A DNA stretch of 64,000 bases, from contig JAIUCV010000002.1 of NCBI GenBank assembly GCA_026724425.1, forward strand, positions 2,113,001-2,177,000, in the 5' to 3' direction. Both the position numbers and the translations under genes were made by a program. The notes under the pieces were generated by a model. It was not told where the DNA came from, did no database searches, and saw only the letters and a list, made by a program, of their open reading frames with translations. This document shows positions 49,926 through 60,000 of this stretch, one piece after another; positions within the stretch are counted from its first letter, which is position 1, and each line of letters opens with the position of its first letter. The stretch comes from Erythrophleum ivorense (lineage: Eukaryota; Streptophyta; Magnoliopsida; Fabales; Fabaceae).

Positions 49926-52240
49926 ATTGTTCCGAAAAAAATTCCTTTTTTTTCCCCAAAGAAAGGTATTTTATTACAATAAGTACAATAATTTATAACA
50001 TATAGAACTAAGAAATAGAAAATTAGCAAACACGCTAATTAAGTCCTAGCCCTTTACCAGAATTTTGCTCTCCCAAATATTATATTGTTTATATTTCAGA
50101 TTTAAAGAAATAGACTAAACTTACAAAAGTAATTAATTTAAGTTAATTAAAAAGAGATATATAAATAGGTCAAATATTTATTTTATTAAAAAATATATTT
50201 GGCATAATTATAGATTTAATATAATTGATTTGATTGACTTATTTGACTGAATTTTAAAATTTTTCATTTTATTATTCTGTATGCTTCTCCCACGACTGCT
50301 GTGATATCCATAGTTCAAATGTTCATTTTTCTTTTTGAGTCCTTCCTTACGTTGTTTCTATGTGCTACAGTCTCCGGCGCCCAGAATAGCTCACCAAAGC
50401 AATTGGTCCATATCAGGCACCAATTTTGTCCCTTCCCATAACTTTCGAATAGTTCTACCTCATTTAAATTAAATAAAAAAAAAAAAGAAGAAGCGAAAGC
50501 ACACAGAAATGAGTGAAAAAATTAATCATTTTTTAAACTAAAAAGAAAACTATGTGAAAATCCACGAAGGAAGGGGAACGCATTGTTCTTAGGGGGAGTA
50601 GCACGGGATTTGGGAATCTGAGCAGCTAAGATATTAATTTTAATTTAATTGTTAATTTTGTAAATTAACAATTGAAAGATTATTTTTGCTATATTTTATA
50701 TTTTTTAAAAATATCAAAATACAAAAATTGAATTTGAACCGATCAAAACTTTTAAATTATTCCTCTGAAGGCAGCTCGGTAGCAAATACTCCAGGGTGAA
50801 GGAAGGATATGTAAAAAATAAAACTGCGTCCAAGAATATCCCATGCAGTTGCTGAACAAGAACGTTTAAATTTCACATTTTAACACATTTAATCAAATTA
50901 ATTAAATTAATGAAAATGGAATCCTTTGAAGCACATAAATTAACAAATTTCGATTACTAAATACAATGAAGTAATTTTTATTCATTTAATATTTTCATGA
51001 ATGATATTCGAACAAACAAATTATCAGTAGCAGAAAATAATTAAAGAAATCCAAAAAACAATGTTTTAGACGGAGCCCCATTGTCAACCGCTCCGACCCA
51101 CATCCGGCTAGCAACTATACTCTTTTTTTTTTATTATTTTTTTATGGCAACTATACTCTTTTTCTTGGTAAGGATTTGGTTTTAGGGCTCGTGTTGAGCC
51201 AGGGAATAATAGCATTTTGAGAGCAGATATTTTTTATTTTTATTTTTTATAAATTTGGAGAAAGAAAGGTAAGAATCCCCTAGATTTTAGAGAGAAAGTG
51301 ATACTGGAAGTATGTAAGAATCCTTTTCATTTCTACTCCAAACTGAACTGTTGTTAGAGATGCTAATAAAATCACCTTGAAATTTTTTATAATTATTTAT
51401 GTTTTTAATTAAGATGAAATGATTCTAAATATAATATTGAAATTTTCATGATCAGAGGGTCAAAAAGTTTAATCTTGCGATCTATGACAAATTTTACGCC
51501 CGCAATCTTCAACATATATATCTCTTTCACAATCTAGCTAGAGAATCATCCAAAAAATTTTGGTAACTATTTATGCTTATTTATTTTTTTATACAAAACG
51601 TCTATATAAGAATTTGGTTTAAATACATATAATCCTCTTCGACTTCAGAATTTGTACAATACTTTCTCAACCCTAAAATAAAATTTGACTATTGATCCTT
51701 TAGATTGACAGATTTGTACAATTTGACCCTTTTGATAGCTTATAAATCCAAAACCTTAATGAAGTTGGATTGAATATTTGCATTCTTTCACATATATGAA
51801 CTGATTCAAGTTTGTGGGAAAAAATTGAACTCACTATTTGTATGCCTTCTGTTTTTATGCACAAAAAAGAGGGGGAAATCACTGATTCGGAAATATTTTT
51901 GTTCATTGGACAATTCACTGATGACATGTTAACTTTTCAACGCTGTTATGATATAGTAATATAATTTCATGTAAAGAGGTTTCATTAGATTTTTTTTACA
52001 AATTTACTAACAAAATAATCAAATTAAATTGCACGAATTTATAAACTTATAGAATGAATAAAAAATTTTAAAGTTAACAATATAAATTGCAGAAATTTAT
52101 AAATTAAAGAGAATTATGTGTATTTTACCTTTTTTTTTAAAAACCAAACCCAATAAAAGTTAAATCCTTCATCGTGGTAAACAAGGTCCAAAAGACACAT
52201 CCAAAAATGCCTAGTAATATACAATGGCCAGAGAGGATAA
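49926..52240. other. AT-rich intergenic DNA upstream of SNX2
   Basis: No gene recognised. A small direct repeat GCAACTATACTCTTTTT occurs at about 51111 and 51149. Less AT-rich patches at 50270-50440 and 51060-51120 show no convincing frame. Confidence 0.5.
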
Positions 52241-52244
52241 CAAT

Positions 52245-52268
52245 TGACGTCACAAATGTCTACGTGGC
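52245..52268 (+). promoter_or_regulatory. Paired bZIP sites upstream of SNX2
   Basis: A perfect palindrome TGACGTCA (52245-52252) and ACGTGGC (52262-52268) lie within 24 bp, about 55 bp before the first upstream ATG at 52323. Both are classic plant bZIP cores (TGA-type and ABRE-type). No clear TATA box was seen between them and the leader. Confidence 0.4.
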
Positions 52269-52322
52269 ACTTCGCCAAAACTGCCAAATTGTTTTTTTAT
52301 TTATTTTTGCGCTCCATTTTCG

Positions 52323-52471
52323 ATGAAGGCAAAACGAGTTGACTCGACAAGGCCGAGTCTCGCGTCCTCGATCGCTTCCCTGTCGCGATCGCTTTCCGTG
52401 TAATGCCCGATGCCACATGCAGCGACATCCCTAGCTCGTCTTCTTCTTTCTCCCACCTAAAACCACCGTAG
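52323..52471 (+). CDS. Two overlapping uORFs in the SNX2 leader
   Basis: uORF1 runs 52323-52403 (26 codons, starting MKAKRVD). Its TAA stop overlaps the ATG of uORF2 (52403-52471, 22 codons, starting MPDATCSD) as TAATG. A third, three-codon uORF lies at 52484-52495. All end before the main ATG at 52532. Whether uORF1 is in the mRNA depends on the start site, which is not known. Such leaders often lower translation of the main frame. Confidence 0.4.
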
Positions 52472-52531
52472 CCTCCGGAGACTATGCACCCATAGCTTGA
52501 CGAATATCGATTTTCGAAGATTGGATTAAAA

Positions 52532-55500
52532 ATGATGAACCATGAGAGCCTGCCGGATTACGAAGACGCTCAGTTGCACGTGCCCCATGACGAAATGGAA
52601 ACTCTGCTCCTTGATGAGCCATCCAATGGTCAATCCCTCTCCGGCCACCTCCAACCGTCGCACTCCGTCCCCCTATCGGATAATCCACTGAATTTATCCC
52701 CTTCGTCGATCACATCTAACCAAAGCCCCAAATCTCTCTTCAATTCTTTCCTTGACCCGCCATCGTATGCTGACGCAATCTTCACCTCCTTCGATTCGTC
52801 TTCGAATGGCCACGAAAATCCAGACCTCTCTTCCAGATCGAACCCCTCTAATTCGGAATATTTGTATATATCGGTCTCGGATCCGCAGAAAGAGCAAGAA
52901 TTGACAAATTCTCTTGTTCCTGGTGGGAATACTTATTACACTTACCTGATTACGACGAGAACGAATTTGCCTGATTATGGAGGACCCGGGTCCGAATTCA
53001 GCGTCCGCAGGCGGTTCAGGGACGTGGTAACCCTATCGGACCGGTTATCGGAGTCGTACCGGGGGTACTTCATTCCGATACGGCCTGATAAGAACTCAGT
53101 GGAGAGCCAGGTGATGCAGAAACAGGAATTTGTGGAGCAGAGGAGGTTTGCATTGGAGAAGTACCTGCGGAAACTGGCAGCGCACCCGGTGATTAGAACG
53201 AGCGAGGAGCTTAGAGTGTTTCTGGAAGTGAAAGGGAAGCTACCACTGGTGAAAAGTACAGATGTGGCGTCGAGGATGCTTGATGGGGCGGTGAAGCTGC
53301 CCAGGCAGTTGTTTGGGGGTGAGCCAGTGGGGGCAGTGGATTCGAGTGAAGTGGTGCAGCCTGCTAAGGGTGGGAGGGACTTGTTGAGGATATTTAAGGA
53401 GCTGAAGCAGTCAGTTGCCAATGATTGGGGCGGAACGAAGCCGTTGGTCATAGAAGAAGACAAGGAGTTTTTGGAGAGAAAGGAGAAGTTGGCAGAGTTT
53501 GAGCAGCAACTGAGCAGTGTTTCTCTACAGGTTTATGATTATATAGTTTTGGTTTATGCTAGTTTGTTGATATGATATAGGTGGTTGAAAAATTTCCCTT
53601 GAATCTTACAATCACTTACGGGATTTGTTGAAACGGTTCATTACCATTTATGTTCTGGAGCATGCGTATTAGAACCATTCTTATTTATATATGTTGCCAA
53701 TCAACCTGCTTGTGGAGCTCAATGGATAATTAGTGAACAGTATCTAGTATTTTTCTTCCCAATGCTATGGTTTATTTAATGGCTAATATCTATCGTCCAC
53801 ATCGAATTCAGGCTGAATCTGTTGTTAAGTCACAGCAAGACATGGGTGAAACAATGGGTGAACTAGGATTGGCTTTTGTAAAGCTTGCTAAGTTTGAGAC
53901 AGAAGAAGCCATATTTGAGACTCAGAGAGTACGAGCAGCTGACATGAGAAATATGGCAACGGCAGCCGTTAAATCAAGCAGATTATATAGAGAACTGAAC
54001 ACACAAACAATAAAACATTTGGTATGACATGTTCTACTCACTTTTGATAGAAATTTTCTGCTTGTATATGGTCAATTAGAGAAACTATCTTATTGATGTA
54101 TCTGTTAGTCTTCTAATGCATATCTGTACCTGTCAATTGGAAGCAGAAGTCTGCTTTGTTGTTTATGATTAATATTTTGTCTATGTTGCAGGATAAGTTA
54201 CATGAATACCTTGGAACTATGCTAGCCATCGATAATGCATTTTCCGACCGATCAAATGCTTTACTGACAGTTCAAACACTCTCATCAGAACTAGTTTCTT
54301 TAAATTCGCGGATTGAGAAGCTTGAAGTTGCTTCATCCAAAATATTTGGTGGAGATAAGTCTAGGATGCGAAAAGTAGAGGAATTGAAAGAAGCTATTAG
54401 AGTCACTGAAAATGCCAAATTATGTGCAGATAGAGAGTATGAGTGTATCAAGGTAGCATCTGGCTTCTTCTTCTTTGACTTTTTTTTCTCCTTTCTCTCT
54501 CTATGCATATGTAACTCATCTGTTTTCTTGCAACCTAAGCTTTTTTCCCATAAATATAAATATATATCCATATTCAGAAATGACTTTTCTATACGCACCA
54601 AGTTTTGAAGATCTTTTTACTTAATTTGCTCCCATGCCTTCTTTTCACGTTTAGTTTATGGAGAAGAAGTGATGATACTGTTGCTCAAATACTGACTTTG
54701 ATATTTCCTTTGCTTGTAACTTGCCTATACCCCCTATGGAAAATTGACAAAGAGGTGAAATTAAATTATTATGAAAATGATCATATTATCATGTTTTCTC
54801 ATGATTCTCTTGTTGTCTATTATGCAAGTGTGTGAATAGACAAGTGTCAGCACTGTTGTTTGATTTACCTACAAATGTTTTATTAAGGGCTTAATTCTCT
54901 TAACATCACAATTGTGGTTCAATTACAGAGTTGGTAACAGATTTGAACTTGACTTCAAAATCTGTTGTCATTCTGAAGCTCAAATTAATGTAAATTTGGT
55001 TTCTTTAAGACCTAAGTTGATTGACCAAATAGGTATATCAGTATATGTGAGGCAGAATCAGATAAAGATATATAGATACTAATTGTGAGATCTGTTTTAA
55101 ATGTTTGCTTTGTCTGATATAAGTTTGGACCTCAAAATTTAGGAATTTCATTTCATCCAAGAATGAAGCTGTTGCTGAATTATTCCATTTGTCTTAATTT
55201 TATTTTTTTAATATTTTACACCAGCTCTTTGGTTATTGTTTATGTTGAAGATAAGGTTGTGCTATTTGCAGAAAACTAGGAATCATGTCTGTGTTACATG
55301 CTTAAGGACTTTCAAGTCCAGATGTTATTTATATCGTTTGCCTTGAAAATTAGTTCAAATTTATAGAACCGTCATTGGGAATTTATTATCTGGGAAGATT
55401 TTGTCAAAATATCAGGTTTGACTGTGGAATGTTTGCAGAAAAATAATAGGAGCGAGCTAGAAAGAATTGACCAAGAGAGACATAATGACTTCATGAGTAT

Positions 55501-55719
55501 GTTGCGGGGTTTTGTTATCAATCAGGTAAGCCTACGTTTATCTTCATTTTTATATGAGATTTTATATTTGAGAAATTGTAGTTGCATACCATCATTTTCA
55601 TACCTCCTTGCATATACCCTTTTACTGATTTATCTATTTTATATAATAAAACTCAGTTTTTTTGCACAGTTCGTGGGATCCTTTTTTTTTTTTTAATATT
55701 TTAGTTATTTAGTTAGTTA

Positions 55720-55758
<39 letters not shown>

Positions 55759-56403
55759 TAATTTCTCAGTACCGCATGCATTGTGCATGAGGTGGGTCCT
55801 AGTTATAAAAACAATGAATGATGGAAGTTACTTTTTGTAAGATGCTATTGCATGAGATGAGAAATGCGTAAAAATGGTGTAAATGTGGTGGTGTGAAAGT
55901 AAAGTCAGCTGTTTGTATTTTACATGGCCATTTGTGGTTCAGAACAGTGACAACTCTACATGCATTTTACTGATTTTATATTTGAGAAATTGTAGTTGCA
56001 TACCAGCATTTTTCATACTTCCTTGCATATACCCTTCTAATGATTTATTTAATATAAATAAAACTCAGTTTTTTGGCAGACTCACTTTTTTTTTTTTATC
56101 CTTTTTAGTTTTTCTTTTCTTGTTTCTTAAATTTCTGATCACCCGTGCACGGGATGGGCCCTAGTTATAAAGACAATGAATGATGTAAGTTGCTTTCTCT
56201 AAGATACTACTGCATGGGATGAGAAAGGTGTAAAAGTGGAGGTGTGAAGGTTGCGCAGCTGTTTGTATTTTACATGGCGAATTGTGGTTCAGAACAGTGA
56301 CAACTCTACATGCATTTTACAGGCGGGTTATGCAGAGAAGATGGCAGCTGTGTGGGAGAAGCTTGCAGAAGAAACTTCTTCATACTCAAGAGACTTCAGC
56401 TAA
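52532..56403 (+). CDS. SNX2: Sorting nexin 2 (PX-BAR), retromer-associated
   Basis: Exons 52532-53530, 53812-54021, 54192-54452, 55439-55525 and 56323-56403 are all in frame at GT-AG joins, giving 545 residues, close to plant SNX2A/2B. A low-complexity acidic/Ser-rich N-terminus is followed by a PX domain (about 110-235) with the lipid-contacting RRRF (159-162) and the IPIRPDK loop. A helical BAR-type region runs from about 282 to the end. It binds PI3P-rich endosomal membranes and works with SNX1 and the retromer core in recycling vacuolar sorting receptors. The ATG is the first of a tandem ATGATG; either could be used. The fourth intron carries a tandem duplication. Confidence 0.94.
54453..55438 (+). 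other. SNX2: Third SNX2 intron (986 bp)
   Basis: AT-rich intron between donor ATCAAG|GTAGCA and acceptor TTTGCAG|AAAAAT. No repeat, embedded gene or RNA recognised. Confidence 0.8.
55772..55803 (+). mobile_element. Helitron-like 3' end in SNX2 intron, unit 1
   Basis: An imperfect stem CCGCATGCA-TTG-TGCATGAGG (55772-55792) is followed six bases later by CTAGT (55799-55803), the hairpin-plus-CTRRT signature of Helitron 3' ends. The same place in unit 2 is better preserved. Confidence 0.35.
56142..56165 (+). mobile_element. Helitron-like 3' end in SNX2 intron, unit 2
   Basis: A perfect palindrome CCCGTGCACGGG (56142-56153), then seven bases, then CTAGT (56161-56165). This is the strongest Helitron-type 3' terminus in the window. 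The 5' end (TC after A) was not located, so the extent is unknown. Confidence 0.4.
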
Positions 56404-57051
56404 AATTCACTTGGCTGTACAATTTTTGCTTTCGGCTTTTCATGTTACTTTCTAGATTTTTGTTTCATTGGTTGTAAACTGTTCAAGGTTAGAAATACCT
56501 CTACAGTACATTCCATAGAAACTTAACTAACCAGAGGTCTCTTGCACTTTGGCATATAAAGGCTTATCTTTTGTCTTTAACCTTCAATTTCGCTCTGTGA
56601 TTATTCAAGATTTCCGAATGACCACCCTGGATCTACACCCAGTGCAACGCCTTTTCTTCTTATTTCTTATACTCTGATATCTGGCGGTCGAAATAGTAGT
56701 TCAAATATTCGTATTGGCTTATATTCCCCCCCTCCTCCCCTCTCTCCTTTTTCTCCTTTTTTTTTTGGAAAGAAAATGTTATGTCTCACCTATTTTCTTC
56801 CCCCATTAAACGGAGAAGAGGAGTGTTACTTCTTTCGCAAGTTATGAAATTAAGCCTCAGTTTTAGAATAGAGCGGTATTTACGGAGGCGACCAATTAAA
56901 GCAGGCAATACTAATATAAGAATGAATCAATGCTAGGCTAGTCCTCCTACGTATAGAAAAAAAAAAGGTTCAAATTATTGTCCTACTTTGGGGTTAAAGA
57001 CCGTAGTTGATGACTGGTGGAAGGAATGGCTCCATGATCCCCAGAACTGAG

Positions 57052-59653
57052 CTATGTCTCTGGTCTAATCTCTTGTAGCAACTGGAGGACTCGCTGGATA
57101 TCTGGCCGCGCTGATGGAGAAGGATCAACACAATTCAAAGCCAGCTTCAATGTGTTGAGCAACTCATTCCCAATTGTGGATATATCTCTCATCAACTCTA
57201 CGTCGAAAACCTCATTTGTCCGCTCCTCTTTCACAATTGAAGCAACCCACTGAGGTATATCCATTCCATTCATTGGCTCAGCAGGTGACTTCCCTGTCAG
57301 GAGTTCCAACAAGATAACACCAAGGCTATACACGTCAGTTTTTGTGCTGGCTTTCTTAAGCTTCGAGAGCTCAGGTGCTCTGTACCCTAATGCTCCAGCA
57401 GTAGCAATCACGTTCGAACTAGCAGCACTTGTCATTAACCGAGAAAGACCATAATCTGCTATCTTAGCATTGTTTTTTTCGTCAAGCAGGACATTGCTGG
57501 ATGTGAGGTTCCCATGTATTATGTTCTCGTGGGAATGAAGATACAGCAAGCCACGAGCCATGCCCTGTGCTATTTTTATCCTTGTTGGCCAATCAGTGGC
57601 CGTTTCACTTTCAGGCCCACGTGCTGCAGAAAAATGGAAAACACTGAAATTAACACAGTTCCACCATGAATCATACAAATTTTGTAAGATGATAATATCT
57701 GGACTTACCATGTATGAAAGCAGCTAGACTTCCTTTAGGCATGTAATCGAAAACCAGAAGCTTTTCTCCTTTTGGTCCCGAGTAATAGGCCCTTAGTGCC
57801 AAAAGATTTGGGTGGCGAATTTTCCCAAGAACACCAACTTCGGATTCAAATTCTCTCTGACTTTTAGTGATCTTCTCCCTCAATCTCTTTACTGCAACTT
57901 GACTTCCATCCTCCAATGTAGCCTTATAGACAGTTCCATAGGTGCTCTTCCCCATTATCTCAGCTGTTGCACACAAGAGATCATCAGCAGTAAAAGCCAT
58001 TGCCCAATCAAAGAGGACTAGTTTCCCTTCGGCCTTCCCGCCCGCTTCTTCTTCGCCGGCGATAGGAGGAACTCTCTTTTCCGTCCTGGTAGCAGCCGCC
58101 CTTCCTGTTGTCCTGCCATTCTTTTCCCTTGGTGCTGCTTTTTTCCTGATAAGGCAGAAGAACAGGATGCAACAGGGTATTACCAAGGCTATGAGGAGAA
58201 CTCCTGCTGCTATGAGGATTATGTCTTTGGTACTTAGTTTCCGATGATTATGGTGTTTTAATACTTCAGGAGATGGAGCGTGGACTTCTTCAGGTGGGGC
58301 TTGCGAAGGACATGGGGTTGAAGGGCTGTACCCACAAAGTTGAATATTTCCCACAAATGAGCTCGAGTTAAATTTTTGATAAAGTAGACTGGGGACAGGA
58401 CCAGAGAGGTTATTGTAAGAAACATTAAAGAAATTAAGACTACGTAAATTGTCAAAGGAAATTGGGATTTTTCCGCTTAGATTATTTAGCGACAAATCAA
58501 GCTGTGTAAGCGTCGAAATGTTTCCAAAACTTGGAGGAATGTGACCTGTAAATTGGTTTCTACTTAAACTTAGAACAGAAAGATCGTGTAATTTCCCTAG
58601 AGCTTCAGGGATTTGGTCGTGAAGATGGTTGTTCTCTACACTCAACACAAAGAGTGAGGATAAATTAGAGAGAGTTGCAGGCAAGCTTCCATTCAAGGCA
58701 TTATTGGAAACATCTAGTGTTTTAAGCCTAGAAAGTCTCCCTATTTCACTTGGTATAGCTCCATTAAACTGGTTATGACCAAGGGAAATCTCTGCGAGTT
58801 CACTTAAGCTTCCCAAAGAAGCAGGAATACTTCCAGAGAAGAAGTTGTGATCTAGGATCAAACTTTGAAGGCGAAAGAAGTCATTCTTGAGAGTACCACC
58901 CCAAGAGTTTGGAACAGAGCCAGAGAGATTATTGTGTTGGAGAGAAAGGAAGACAAGAGAAGGTGAGCGAGTGAGGCTAGCTGGTAATGAACCCGAGAAG
59001 GAATTGAAGCTCAGATCAAGCCAATAAAGCTTAGTAGAATTTGCTAGGCTATCAGGGATTGTCCCTTGGAGTAGATTGTTACTGAGGTCTAAAGACTGAA
59101 GCAAAGGGCATGATCCTAATGAAGGAGGGATAGACCCAGTTAGCCTATTGTTGAATAGTTGAACCCCTCTAAGGTTGGGAAGAAGTCCCAATGTTGAAGG
59201 GATTGAACCACCAATTTGGTTATCATGAATACTAAGCTTTCGAAGCCCCTGAAGCTGTCCAATTCTCTCTGTGATATGCCCCTTCAATCCCTTCCATGGG
59301 AGCTGAATAACAATGACTTGTCCCTGAGCACATTTAATGCCAACCCAACCTCCAGAACAAGCTCCATAGCCACTGTCATTCCAACTTCGTAAGAAGCCTT
59401 TGGGATCAACCAGCTGTTGTTTGAATGCTTGAAGTGCCAAGAAGTTGGATTCTGTGACAAGCACTCCATCCCAACGCTCCCCTTCACGCAAAATTGGTTT
59501 TGCAAAAATGGGGAGCACAAGAAACCACAAAAAGCATTGGATCCTCGGGCAAAAATGACAAGGGTTGTGTGTTCTAGACCAAAGCTTCCATCTTTCTTTC
59601 TTCTTATCCAAAATATGGTGCCACTCTGCTAAACCCCTCATCCCAAGTTGCAA
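57052..59653 (-). CDS. IMK2: LRR receptor-like kinase, IMK2 type, probably inactive
   Basis: A plasma-membrane receptor-like protein of 838 residues. Exons 57709-59653 and 57052-57623 join at CATG|GTAAGT and CTGCAG|CACG, restoring FIHARGPES. Layout: hydrophobic leader (about 40-52), LRR N-terminal cap with SGGWVGIKC, leucine-rich repeats (about 136-425), membrane span (about 477-502, ILIAAGVLLIALVIPCCILF), and kinase-like domain (about 566-835). ATP-site Lys589 (VAVKR) is kept. The glycine loop is GKSTYG, the catalytic HRD is HGN (685-687, no Asp), and DFG is DYG. IMK2 and relatives are known for such atypical kinase sites; related MRLK acts in shoot and root meristems. The start could also be the Met four codons later. 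Confidence 0.93.
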
Positions 59654-59659
59654 AATCTA

Positions 59660-60000
59660 ATAATCGATGCAGAAGACAGGAAAAAGGAGGGAAAGTGATA
59701 AGTAGGTTGGTCTTGTGTGTTGGGTCAATAAGAGTTTGTAATGTAAGAGGAAGGAGCGGGAGGAGAAATTTGTAGTGATGAGGAGTTTGTGAGTTGCACG
59801 TGAGGGTGCATACGGTTGGATGAGTAGGCGCGCGCATTGAGAGCGTGAGAGAGGGAATATTGTATTCGGGAAACCTTGAGAGAAAATGTCAGATGAGAGG
59901 TGGTGGGAGGTGGGAGCAATAAGAGGTTCACAGGCTCTTCTTCTTGCAGACTCTAACGGCTATTATTCATTATTAATTTAGTTTCATTACTTCAGAGTTA
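59660..60000 (-). promoter_or_regulatory. Leader and promoter region of the IMK2-type gene
   Basis: On the minus strand this stretch is rich in C and T (CTTCCTCTTAC, TCCCTCTCTCACGCTC), as expected of a 5' leader. No clear TATA box was found. Small frames here have no recognisable product. Confidence 0.3.

Larger units (their letters stand above)
55558..56320 (+). repeat. Tandem duplication in the last SNX2 intron
   Basis: Unit 1 is 55558-55971 and unit 2 is 55972-56320. Both start GATTTTATATTTGAGAAATT and end CTCTACATGCATTTTAC, with high similarity throughout except in the middle, where unit 1 has a (TTA)n tract (about 55718-55757). Unit 2 runs up to the splice acceptor (TTTTACAG|GCG). Unit 1 ends at the same TTTTAC but continues TG, so it lacks the AG. 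Confidence 0.85.

Noticed and set aside
52975..53463. 162-codon minus-strand frame across SNX2 exon 1
   Set aside because: Antisense shadow of the PX-domain exon.
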